Part shown: piece by piece, positions 42,516 through 50,414 of the stretch
Layout: the number at the start of each line of letters is the position of its first letter
Position numbering within the stretch: the stretch's first letter is position 1
Source of the DNA: G963676795 sp963677215
Lineage (GTDB): Bacteria > Desulfobacterota > Desulfuromonadia > Desulfuromonadales > Geopsychrobacteraceae
Direction of reading: 5' to 3'
Assembly (NCBI GenBank): GCA_963677215.1
Contig: OY781919.1
Coordinates: forward strand, 3,596,001-3,660,000
DNA length: 64,000 bases
Notes under the pieces: generated by a model
The model's input: only the letters and a program-made list of their open reading frames with translations
The model's database searches: none
Told to the model about the DNA's origin: nothing
Program-made: the position numbers and the translations under genes

Positions 42516-43634
42516 TTAGCGCGGGCAGTCGTAACCACCAACAAGACCGTTTTTGGTGAGTACGATCTGCCACAGCTGGTTGATCCGCGCCCGGAAGGAA
42601 CCTGCGCAGGAGAGCAGATAAAAGTCCCACATGCGTTTGAAGCGCTCACCATAAGCACTGCTCAGTTGAGGCCAGGCTGCGGTAAAGTTTTCATACCAGG
42701 CCATCAGGGTTCTGTCGTAATCAGGACCGAAGTTGTGCCAATCCTCCATGACAAACAACCCCTCATACGCATCACAGATCTGACTGGTTGACGGCAGCAT
42801 GCCGTTGCGGAAGATATATTTGTCGATCCACGGATCGGTCTTGGTTGTCGGGCGGTTGCCACCGATGGTATGAAGCAGGAAAATCCCGTCATCATCCAGC
42901 AGTTCTGCCACTTTACTGAAATAGGTCTGGTAATTTTTGTAGCCGACGTGTTCGAACATGCCGATCGACACGATACGATCAAACTTGCCATCCAGGGTCC
43001 GGTAATCCTGGACACGAATATCGACTGGCAGACCGGCGCAGTTTTCCTTGGCCAGCTTCGCCTGTTCGGTTGAGATGGTCACACCGACAACCTCTACACC
43101 ATAGCGCTCAGCCATGAATTTGGCGGTTCCCCCCCAGCCACAGCCGATGTCCAGGACCTTCTGCCCTTTTTCCAGTTTGAGTTTGCGACAGGTCAGATCA
43201 AGCTTGTGCTCCTGAGCTTCACTGAGATCACTGGCATTCTTCCAGTAAGCGCAGCTATAGATCATCCGCTCATCGAGCATCTGACGATACAGGTCATTAC
43301 CGGCATTGTAATGCTGCTCACCGACCTGATAGGCGCGCTTCATCGACTGGCGGTTCATCAGCTTGGCCTTAAGTGCGGCAATGACAAGAACCATGGTCTT
43401 GAAATTCTCGTCAAGCTTGGCCCGCAGCAGCCGATCGATCAGCTGGTCCATCGCTTCGCAGTCCCACCAGCCGTCCATATAGGCCTCGCCAAACCCGAGC
43501 GACCCCTGAGCCAGCACCCGCTTATACAGCTCGTTGTTTTTGACCTGAATATCCCAGGGACGATCGCCGCCTATGACGACATCCGCAGATTCAAGCATGG
43601 TTTCAATCTTTTTTTTGAATTCATTTGCTGACAT
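42516..43634 (-). CDS. cfa: Cyclopropane-fatty-acyl-phospholipid synthase
   Basis: A 372-residue SAM-dependent enzyme that adds a methylene bridge to unsaturated acyl chains of membrane phospholipids. Motifs: GSLGFGEAYMDGWWDCEAMD in the N-terminal lipid-binding part, EAQEHKLDLTCRKLKLEKGQ, SAM-binding KVLDIGCGWGGTAKFMAERY, RIVSIGMFEHVGYKNYQTYF and GNRPTTKTDPWIDKYIFRNG. Length is normal. It is convergent with deaD and monocistronic. Confidence 0.95.
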   Translation of the reverse strand: MSANEFKKKIETMLESADVVIGGDRPWDIQVKNNELYKRVLAQGSLGFGEAYMDGWWDCEAMDQLIDRLLRAKLDENFKTMVLVIAALKAKLMNRQSMKRAYQVGEQHYNAGNDLYRQMLDERMIYSCAYWKNASDLSEAQEHKLDLTCRKLKLEKGQKVLDIGCGWGGTAKFMAERYGVEVVGVTISTEQAKLAKENCAGLPVDIRVQDYRTLDGKFDRIVSIGMFEHVGYKNYQTYFSKVAELLDDDGIFLLHTIGGNRPTTKTDPWIDKYIFRNGMLPSTSQICDAYEGLFVMEDWHNFGPDYDRTLMAWYENFTAAWPQLSSAYGERFKRMWDFYLLSCAGSFRARINQLWQIVLTKNGLVGGYDCPR

Positions 43635-43810
43635 AGTGCCTCCCGTCCAGGATACAACCAGAACCTACGGGGCTAAACGGCAGTTCCGGGAACAGCGTCC
43701 TGAAATTACAAAACCAACCAGTAAAAACGACTTAAAAATTGTAGTACAGAGGGTTACGACAAAAATTACTGACTGTCAAGCGCCTATCAGCAAAAACAGA
43801 ACACAGTTCC

Positions 43811-44875
43811 TCATTGTGGAACAAATGAGACTGATGCGTCAATTTTCCTGATCGTTGCCGTCAACAACCTGATGGCATTTTCCAGATCAGCCAGGTCTAG
43901 TGTCTCGACCGGCGTATGCATATAGCGCAACGGAATCGTCACCAGGCCGGTGGCAATCCCCCCGCGTGACAATTGCATCACGTTGGCATCGTTACCGGCA
44001 GCCCTGGGCAGGCCGACCAGTTGAACCGGGATGTCTTCTTCTTTGGCAGTGTCGTGCAGCAGTTTGAACAGAACAGGATTAACATTGGCACCACGGGGCA
44101 GAACCGGTCCCTTGCCAAGCGCAACCCGGCCTATCGAAGTCGCCTCGACATCGGGATAGTCGGTGGCGTGGGTCACTTCGATGACGATACCGACATCCGG
44201 ATTGACACCATAGCTGCTGGTGGTGCTGCCACGCAGCCCGATCTCTTCCTGCACGGTCGAAACTGCATAGAGATCGGCAGCCACAGGACCAAGCGATTTG
44301 ACGCGCCTGAGGGTTTCGGCGACGATAAAGGCCCCGACCTTGTCATCAAAAGCACGCGAGGTGACCCGCTCCCCCTGCAGGCGTTGCACACCAACAGAGA
44401 AAGTTACCGGATCGCCGATACGGATCAGTGCATCAACCTCTTCACGGCTGCTGCAACCGATGTCTATGAACTGCTTCTGCAGTTTGATGACATTGTTACG
44501 ATCCTGTGGCTCGATCAGGTGAATCGCCTTCTTGCCGATCACGCCGCCAACCGGGCCGTTCTCAGTATGAACAGTGACGCGCTGCCCGGGCGACAGATGG
44601 GGATCAACACCGCCGATGGCAGCAAAGTAGATAAAGCCGTTATCGTCGATATACTGAACCATGAAACCGATTTCATCACAGTGCCCGGCCAGCATGACCT
44701 TGGGGCCACCGCTGCCGCGCAACAGAGCGATCTGATTCCCCATGACATCAGTGTTGATCTCATCGGCATCCTGCTTGAGATGCTCTCTGATCAGGCGCTG
44801 GGCCGGCTGTTCATAGCCAGACGGGCTGGCGGTTTCAACCAGGCGCTGAAGAAAATCAAATTCCTGCTTATCCAT
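43811..44875 (-). CDS. M42-family aminopeptidase
   Basis: A 354-residue cytosolic metallo-aminopeptidase of the M42 (FrvX/CelM/glutamyl aminopeptidase-like) family. Metal-site motifs: VMLAGHCDEIGFMVQYIDDN, RAFDDKVGAFIVAETLRRVK, STVQEEIGLRGSTTSSYGVN, IVIEVTHATDYPD and the His near RYMHTPVETLDLADLENAIR. ATG at 44875 is preferred because AAAGGTGAG precedes it and it matches the usual start; it overlaps the end of the PHP gene by 8 bp. Substrate specificity cannot be read from sequence. Confidence 0.93.
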   Translation of the reverse strand: MDKQEFDFLQRLVETASPSGYEQPAQRLIREHLKQDADEINTDVMGNQIALLRGSGGPKVMLAGHCDEIGFMVQYIDDNGFIYFAAIGGVDPHLSPGQRVTVHTENGPVGGVIGKKAIHLIEPQDRNNVIKLQKQFIDIGCSSREEVDALIRIGDPVTFSVGVQRLQGERVTSRAFDDKVGAFIVAETLRRVKSLGPVAADLYAVSTVQEEIGLRGSTTSSYGVNPDVGIVIEVTHATDYPDVEATSIGRVALGKGPVLPRGANVNPVLFKLLHDTAKEEDIPVQLVGLPRAAGNDANVMQLSRGGIATGLVTIPLRYMHTPVETLDLADLENAIRLLTATIRKIDASVSFVPQ

Positions 44876-45530
44876 CGATCTCACCTTTTGCTCTGGCGAC
44901 AAGTTGACGTGAATTTTCCAGGGCCGCAAGATACTGTTCTGAGCTCAACCCCGCACCAAAAGCGATCTTGCGGGCCATATCCGGGGAGACCAGGTCCCCC
45001 GGCGCATGAGCATCATTGTTGATGACCAGTTTCGCTCCAAACTGCAGAGCAAGACGGGCAACATGGCCATTGGTCAGAGAATGCCCCTTGCGCGTCGTCA
45101 GTTCGAGACAGACCCCCTTCTCCGCCGCAAGACGTACCTCCTCCTCAGTGATCAAGCCTGGATGAGCGAGGACATCGACACCGGCCTGAATTGCCGCCAG
45201 ATTGGTTCCGGGAATGACCGGCTCGACTATCGTTTCACCATGCACGACGACAATCTCGGCACCGTGGTCACGGGCCATCCCTGCCACGCTGGCGATCGCC
45301 GCCGGCGGCACATGGGTCAGTTCGACCCCGGCCAGAACCTGCATATTGTTGGCAGCTCCCAGCTCATCGACAACATCGACGATCTGGCCGAGCAACCACC
45401 TGGTGTTACTGCTGTCGGCATGGTCGGTTATCGCCAGCGCGGAATAACCGGCAACAGAGGCGCGGCGAATCAGTTCCGCCGGCACAAGTTCACCGTCGCT
45501 GAAAAAGGTATGGGTATGCAAGTCTATCAT
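44868..45530 (-). CDS. PHP-domain phosphoesterase
   Basis: A 220-residue PHP-family hydrolase. Metal ligands: MIDLHTHTFFSDGELVPAEL, AITDHADSSN, GVELTHVPP, VVHGETI and AHPGLI, with NNDAHAPGD near the C-terminus. This set is typical of histidinol-phosphatase-like or nucleotide phosphoesterases; the substrate is not clear. It overlaps the M42 peptidase gene by 8 bp and lies 17 bp after miaB on the same strand, so the three form an operon. Confidence 0.9.
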   Translation of the reverse strand: MIDLHTHTFFSDGELVPAELIRRASVAGYSALAITDHADSSNTRWLLGQIVDVVDELGAANNMQVLAGVELTHVPPAAIASVAGMARDHGAEIVVVHGETIVEPVIPGTNLAAIQAGVDVLAHPGLITEEEVRLAAEKGVCLELTTRKGHSLTNGHVARLALQFGAKLVINNDAHAPGDLVSPDMARKIAFGAGLSSEQYLAALENSRQLVARAKGEIDG

Positions 45531-45547
45531 GCTATTGCGCCTCCAAA

Positions 45548-46876
45548 TCAGTTGCGAGGGATCATCTCGCCCAGATGAGAATTACGGAAGACATCAACGA
45601 TCTTTACCTTCTGGGTTGTGCCGATCAGACTTTCAGCACCGCTAAAATTGACGATCCGGTTCCAGGTGGTCCGGCCGAACAACTGGCCATCCCCCTGCTT
45701 ACTGACGCCTTCGACCAGAACCTCCTGAACCTGGCCGGCATCGCTTCGCCAGATTCTATCGCTGTGGCTCTGCTGCAGTGCGAGCAGACGATCAAAACGC
45801 TCCTGCTTGCTCTGGGCCGACTCAGGATCCGCCATCTTCGCCGCAGCGGTTTCAACACGTGGCGAGTAGAGGAAGGTGTAGGCATCGCAGTATCCGACGT
45901 GATCAGCCAGACTCAGAGTCTCGACAAAATCCTCTTCGTTCTCACCGGGAAAGCCGACGATGATATCGGTGGTCAAACGGATCTCCGGACAGACCGCCTT
46001 GAGCTTTTCCACCTTGCGCAGATAGTCCGCCGCACTGTAGCCGCGGTTCATCAATTTGAGAATCCGGTCGGAGCCGCTTTGAAAAGGCAGGTGAACATGC
46101 TTGCAGAGTTTAGCAAGGGTGCCGAAACAGGCAATCAGTTCATCGGTCAGGTCCTTGGGGTGCGATGTGGCGAAGCGGATTCGCTCCAGCCCTGCGACCT
46201 GATTGACCCTGTGCAACAGTTCGGCAAAGGAGACTTCACCCTGATCTTTGAGACCGTAGGAATTGACGTTCTGTCCCAACAGGGTAATTTCCCGTACCCC
46301 TTGAGCGACCAGCTTCTCGATCTCGTCAAGAATCTCACCGCTGGGGCGACTGATTTCACGACCGCGAACATGCGGGACGATACAGTAGGAACAGAAGTTG
46401 TCGCAACCCTGCATGACAGTCACGAAGCGGGTCACGCCGCTGCCCAGAGAACGCTCCGGGAACAGCTGCAGGCGGGTCTCCCGATCAAGAAACTCGGTCT
46501 CGCTGCCGCGCTTGCGGCGCTGTTCGACCTGAGCCACCAGCTCGGGCAACTTATGAATGTTGTGGGTGCCGAAGACCAGGTCCAGGTAGGGCACCTTGTC
46601 CAGCATGCGCTCCCCTTCCTGCTGGGCGACACAGCCACCGACACCGATAATCAGATCGGGGCGCCGATCCTTGATCGGTTTGAAACGGCCGAGATGACCG
46701 TAGACCCGGCGTTCCGCCTTGTCACGGACCGAACAGGTGTTGAGCAGAATCAGGTCCGCCTGCTCGGCACTGTCAACCTGCTGATAACCGATCCCCTTAA
46801 GCAGATCCGCGATCTGTTCGGAATCGACGACATTCATTTGACAACCAAAAGTTTCCAGAAAAAACGCTTTACTCAT
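45548..46876 (-). CDS. miaB: tRNA i6A37 methylthiotransferase
   Basis: A 442-residue radical-SAM enzyme that converts i6A37 to ms2i6A37 in tRNA. The UPF0004 cysteines are in FFLETFGCQMNVVDSEQIAD, LLNTCSVRDKAERRVYGHLG and IGVGGCVAQQEGERMLDKVP; the radical-SAM motif is QGCDNFCSYCIVPHVRGREI; the TRAM domain occupies about residues 370-440. Length is normal. It is the second member of this family in the window; MtaB at 30889 acts on t6A37. Confidence 0.96.
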   Translation of the reverse strand: MSKAFFLETFGCQMNVVDSEQIADLLKGIGYQQVDSAEQADLILLNTCSVRDKAERRVYGHLGRFKPIKDRRPDLIIGVGGCVAQQEGERMLDKVPYLDLVFGTHNIHKLPELVAQVEQRRKRGSETEFLDRETRLQLFPERSLGSGVTRFVTVMQGCDNFCSYCIVPHVRGREISRPSGEILDEIEKLVAQGVREITLLGQNVNSYGLKDQGEVSFAELLHRVNQVAGLERIRFATSHPKDLTDELIACFGTLAKLCKHVHLPFQSGSDRILKLMNRGYSAADYLRKVEKLKAVCPEIRLTTDIIVGFPGENEEDFVETLSLADHVGYCDAYTFLYSPRVETAAAKMADPESAQSKQERFDRLLALQQSHSDRIWRSDAGQVQEVLVEGVSKQGDGQLFGRTTWNRIVNFSGAESLIGTTQKVKIVDVFRNSHLGEMIPRN

Positions 46877-46958
46877 TGACCACCATCACTGCTATATTTT
46901 TTTTCGAAGCGCGCATCTTAGCGGGTATGCCCCACCAAAGTCAAAACTTCTCCACAAT

Positions 46959-47453
46959 TCAGAGCCTTTTACTCGGCAATTTCCCGATCAACAGTTCGGG
47001 ATGCTCGATGCATTCCAGAATAACCGATCGGTCCTGAGAAAAACAGAGCTTGAGACTGGCGAGATTTTCGCCATAAGCCTTCTTCTGCACCCCCTCAAAC
47101 TGCTCCAGATCAAAACAAAGGAGCCTGCTTCGCCCCGACCTGACCAGCAGCCGGCGAGTGGTCAGGAGATAGAAGATCCCCTCCCAGCGCCAGCGTCTAA
47201 GAATGAGCGCGCAAGGGCCGGCAAGAAAAGCGGCCAGGGCGATGCCACAGGGCAGCAGAACCGCCCAGCACGGCAGTTCCTCCGCCTGCCACAACTGCCA
47301 GCCAAGGATAGCCCAGAAAGACGCCGCCAGAAACAGCAGGCAGCCGAGCAGCGATCTGAACCAGTGACAGAAAACATAGCAGCGCGGCGCCGGACGTCCC
47401 TGCCAGAGCAGAACCTCCCCGCCACCCAGAGACCATTCAGGCAACTGTTTCAT
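46959..47453 (-). CDS. Membrane protein with PH-like (YdbT-type) domain
   Basis: A 164-residue protein with two hydrophobic segments (FRSLLGCLLFLAASFWAILG and CWAVLLPCGIALAAFLAGPC), followed by a possible bacterial PH domain (IFYLLTTRRLLVRSGRSRLL and CFDLEQFEGVQKKAYG). The pattern 'TTRRLLV' is common in YdbS/YdbT-type membrane proteins of unknown function. It overlaps the upstream M48-like lipoprotein gene by 4 bp (ATGA), so the two are made together. The domain call is tentative. Confidence 0.68.
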   Translation of the reverse strand: MKQLPEWSLGGGEVLLWQGRPAPRCYVFCHWFRSLLGCLLFLAASFWAILGWQLWQAEELPCWAVLLPCGIALAAFLAGPCALILRRWRWEGIFYLLTTRRLLVRSGRSRLLCFDLEQFEGVQKKAYGENLASLKLCFSQDRSVILECIEHPELLIGKLPSKRL

Positions 47454-48715
47454 CGGTCAAGAACCTTGAGTCGCTCCGCCGCACTGCGGCCGAGCCGGGA
47501 TGAAGGAGCAAAGCGGGCCACCAGGTCATAGAGTTCGGCTGCCCGTTCAGTATGACCTAGCGACTCTTCGGCCTGCCCCAGCAGAAACACCCCCTCAGGA
47601 GTCACCCGAAGACTGATCGCAAGCTGCAGCTGCTCGGAAGCCCGCTGATACTCCCTGGCGTTCAAGTAAAGATACCCCAGCCCGGCCCTGGAGCGATAGT
47701 ATTGCGGATCGGCAGCGACAGACTTGAGCAGGTAGCGTTTAGCCGGCACGATGTCATCGATACGCAGGTAGGCCATGCCCAGAGCACAGAGCAGCAGCCC
47801 CTGTTCAGGAGCCTGCTGCATCGCCTTATGATAGATCTCAATCGCTTCGGCACCCCGCCCTGCGAGCTCGACGGACCTGGCCTGATCATAGAGCAGATAA
47901 GCCGCTTCAGTCTCCTTGAGCGCTTCGATCTGCTTCAGATAACTTCGTGAATCCTGTCCCCGCGGAGCATCTGCCTCGGCGATATCGCCAAGTGCCTCCA
48001 TGCGCCTCTGCAACACTGCCAGAGTAGCGGCGGTAGCGGTGGCATGCTCGTTCAGTTCAATATCGCGTTGCCATACATCACGACTGAGCCACAGCAGCTG
48101 CAGGACTCCGGTCGCCGGGTACCCGGCCCGAACCAGCGAAGCGGCCGCAATGCGATCGGAGGCAATCTGCTGCTCTTGCGTATATTCGTATTTCTGCAGC
48201 ACATCAGCCAGCGCCTCTATCTGCAGACGATAAAGGGTCTGCAGATAGAATTCAGACCGTACAACCGCACCGTCGCCGCCAACAGTTTTCCCCAGTTGAG
48301 CGAGGAGCCCGGCAGAATGACGCTCCTCCAGGTGAGCCAGCGCATGAGCCAGAACCGCTGCCAACTGTACTTCATCATCAAGAGCCAGAAGCAGACCACG
48401 CGTGACAACAATATGGCCACCGGGCAAGGCCAGTGCAGCTGGTGCAGAATCATTGACGACAGCAATGCTGACCTCATCGGCATAAGCTGCATCAGCCAGC
48501 TTGCTGCCGATCTGCCCGACATAACCCTGCAAACTTGCATCCGGGTACAGGCCACCTCTTTTCTGCACAATGAGATCAAACAGGTCGGCACCTAACAGCC
48601 GCTCCTGTTCCAGGTCAAGAACCTCATCAGCGCGAGGCCGTGGAACAGGTTCTTGCTTTGGACTGCAACTGCCCAGCAACAGGATCAGAACAATCAGCAA
48701 CAGACGCAATTTCAT
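47450..48715 (-). CDS. M48-like TPR lipoprotein with broken zinc motif
   Basis: A 421-residue envelope protein from ATG 48715. The signal peptide ends in a lipobox (LILLLGSCSP), so it is a lipoprotein. Residues about 30-200 match the M48/BepA peptidase fold, including LALPGGHIVVTRGLLLALDD. At the HExxH site it reads LAHALAHLEERHS (His124, Ala125, His128), so the catalytic Glu is Ala. The downstream Glu/Asp region (YTQEQQIASDRIAAASLVRAGY) is retained, so zinc binding may persist. Residues about 290-420 contain TPR-like repeats (EAIEIYHKAMQQAPEQGLLL, then YYRSRAGLGYLYLNAREYQR). It is probably a chaperone- or scaffold-like pseudo-protease. It overlaps the PH-like gene by 4 bp. Confidence 0.85.
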   Translation of the reverse strand: MKLRLLLIVLILLLGSCSPKQEPVPRPRADEVLDLEQERLLGADLFDLIVQKRGGLYPDASLQGYVGQIGSKLADAAYADEVSIAVVNDSAPAALALPGGHIVVTRGLLLALDDEVQLAAVLAHALAHLEERHSAGLLAQLGKTVGGDGAVVRSEFYLQTLYRLQIEALADVLQKYEYTQEQQIASDRIAAASLVRAGYPATGVLQLLWLSRDVWQRDIELNEHATATAATLAVLQRRMEALGDIAEADAPRGQDSRSYLKQIEALKETEAAYLLYDQARSVELAGRGAEAIEIYHKAMQQAPEQGLLLCALGMAYLRIDDIVPAKRYLLKSVAADPQYYRSRAGLGYLYLNAREYQRASEQLQLAISLRVTPEGVFLLGQAEESLGHTERAAELYDLVARFAPSSRLGRSAAERLKVLDR

Positions 48716-48858
48716 TTGAGATCTCCCCCCGCCGGTAATGAGAAAAGCGAAACATAACACATTTTTTTCTTAAAACGGTTGCGCAAGAAAATATCAGCTA
48801 CTATAAGAAAGACAAGCCAACCCGGTACCCTTTGCTTACCAACGTTTCCGGAGTCAAC

Positions 48859-49410
48859 ATGCTCAACGACGAAGATGCAAAAATCCTCTTCAGAATTGCC
48901 CGAGAAGCCATCAGATCCGCATGTCAGCACCAGGATTATCTCCCTCCTGCCCAGGAGGGAAAAATCCTCAACAGGCGCGCGGGCTGTTTCGTCACCATCA
49001 AGAAACATGGGCAGCTGCGTGGCTGCATCGGCAATTTTCAATCGAGCATTCCGCTCTACCGTGAAGTCGCGCAGATGGCTATCGCTGCAGCGACAGGCGA
49101 CCCACGCTTCAACCCGATGAGCCTGGCAGAACTGGACGCTGCGGAACTTGAGATCACGGTCCTGACCCCGCTGGAAAAAATCGTGGATATCGACAAGATT
49201 GAAGTCGGCCGTCATGGTATCTATATCGAAAAGAACTTTCACCGCGGCGTCCTGCTTCCGCAGGTTGCCACCGAGTATGGCTGGGATCGTGAGACTTTTC
49301 TCGCCCAGACCTGTATCAAAGCCGGGCTGAACATGGATGCCTGGCGGGATCAGGAGGCTGATATCTATATCTTCAGCGGTCAGATCCTGAGTGAAAACAA
49401 AGCTAACTAA
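48859..49410 (+). CDS. amrA: AMMECR1-domain protein
   Basis: A 183-residue protein of the AMMECR1 family (AmmeMemoRadiSam system protein A). Signatures: RAGCFVTIKKHGQLRGCIGN, FQSSIPLYREVAQMAIAAAT, DPRFNPMSLAELDAAELEIT and VLTPLEKI. ATG at 48859 follows GGAG with a 5-nt gap; the frame is open upstream. The function is unknown. In AmmeMemoRadiSam operons it is accompanied by a Memo-like protein and a radical-SAM enzyme, neither of which is visible in this window; the next gene is an MTHFR-like protein. Confidence 0.92.
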   Translation: MLNDEDAKILFRIAREAIRSACQHQDYLPPAQEGKILNRRAGCFVTIKKHGQLRGCIGNFQSSIPLYREVAQMAIAAATGDPRFNPMSLAELDAAELEITVLTPLEKIVDIDKIEVGRHGIYIEKNFHRGVLLPQVATEYGWDRETFLAQTCIKAGLNMDAWRDQEADIYIFSGQILSENKAN

Positions 49411-49433
49411 ATTTATCAATAAAGGCTACATAA

Positions 49434-50174
49434 ATGACTGAAGTTTCAATAGAACTTGTCCCAAGATCAGAAAAAGCCCTGCGCGAGGAGCTGCAACTTG
49501 TCAAAGACCTGTTCCCCGCCATTGAACGGATCAATATCCCGGATATCCTGCGCTTCGACATGCGCAGCTGGACAGGCTGCGAGATCGCCAGCGAATTTTT
49601 CAGCAAAACGATCCCCCACCTGCGGGCCATCGATTTCGACCCCGACGCCCCGCTGAAGATCATCGATATGCTCACCAGCGAATCGGTCGAAGCGGTACTG
49701 GTTGTCAATGGCGATCCGCCACAGGACATGAGCCACCGGGTCTACCGCACCAACTGCCTGGAGATGATCCGCCGCTTAAAAAGAGAGCGCCCCCAGCTCA
49801 AGGTCTACGCCGGGCTCGACCAGTATCGCAGCGGCATCAAGGAAGAAATCGATTATGTCAAGGCCAAGCACGATGCCGGCGCCGAAGCCTTCTTCACCCA
49901 GCCATTCTTCGATCTGCGCCTGATGGAAATCTACCAGGGGCTGCTCAAAGGCTATAACGTCTACTGGGGGGTCTCGCCGGTATTGACCCTCAACAGTCAG
50001 AGTTACTGGGAGAACAGAAACAACGCCATCTTCCCGCCCGACTTTGAACCAACCATGGAATGGAACCGCGAGTTCGCCAGAAAGACCATGAAGTTCGCCA
50101 GGTCGACCGGCGGCAATGTCTACTTCATGCCGATCCGCACCGATATCAAGGCCTATCTCGACGGCGTTATCTGA
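49434..50174 (+). CDS. Short methylenetetrahydrofolate reductase-like protein
   Basis: A 246-residue TIM-barrel protein related to MetF. Family features are VLVVNGDPPQDMSHRVYRTN, KVYAGLDQYRSGIKEEIDYV and KAKHDAGAEAFFTQPFFDLR. It is shorter than E. coli MetF (about 296 residues) and lacks the usual N-terminal motif, so activity as a complete NAD(P)H-dependent reductase is uncertain; it may work with another flavin or Fe-S subunit. It is convergent with genes of B12 methionine synthase (50415-53764), which would use its product 5-methyl-THF. Confidence 0.8.
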   Translation: MTEVSIELVPRSEKALREELQLVKDLFPAIERINIPDILRFDMRSWTGCEIASEFFSKTIPHLRAIDFDPDAPLKIIDMLTSESVEAVLVVNGDPPQDMSHRVYRTNCLEMIRRLKRERPQLKVYAGLDQYRSGIKEEIDYVKAKHDAGAEAFFTQPFFDLRLMEIYQGLLKGYNVYWGVSPVLTLNSQSYWENRNNAIFPPDFEPTMEWNREFARKTMKFARSTGGNVYFMPIRTDIKAYLDGVI

Positions 50175-50194
50175 AATTTCCGATCTGAAATAAC

Positions 50195-50232
50195 AAAAAG
50201 CCCCTCACACACTGAAGCGTGAGGGGCTTTTT
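50195..50232. terminator. Bidirectional terminator between MTHFR-like gene and rubredoxin
   Basis: AAAAAGCCCCTCAC (50195-50208) and GTGAGGGGCTTTTT (50219-50232) form a 14-bp perfect stem with a 10-nt loop. A-runs and T-runs at the ends make it work in both directions, for the plus-strand MTHFR-like gene and the minus-strand rubredoxin gene whose stop codon ends 2 nt away. Confidence 0.92.
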
Positions 50233-50233
50233 G

Positions 50234-50392
50234 TCAATCAAGCGGATCGAACTTGTCTGGTCCGGCATAACAGAGTGGACAGACCCACTCTTCCGGCAGA
50301 TCTTCAAAAGCCACTCCCGGAGCTACGCCATTCATCTCATCCCCCTTTTCAGGGTCGTAGATATAACCGCAACAGGTACAGATATAACGCAT
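50234..50392 (-). CDS. rub: Rubredoxin
   Basis: A 52-residue one-iron electron carrier: MRYICTCCGYIYDPEKGDEM, then NGVAPGVAFEDLPEEWVCPL and CYAGPDKFDPLD. Iron ligands are Cys5, Cys8, Cys38 and Cys41, with the conserved DLPEEWVCP. It is about the usual size. It serves as a redox partner in anaerobes, for example with rubredoxin oxidoreductases or rubrerythrin, none of which are adjacent. It is downstream of the methionine synthase genes on the same strand and may be co-transcribed with them. Confidence 0.95.
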   Translation of the reverse strand: MRYICTCCGYIYDPEKGDEMNGVAPGVAFEDLPEEWVCPLCYAGPDKFDPLD

Positions 50393-50414
50393 GTTCTCTC
50401 CTTTTCATCAGGCG

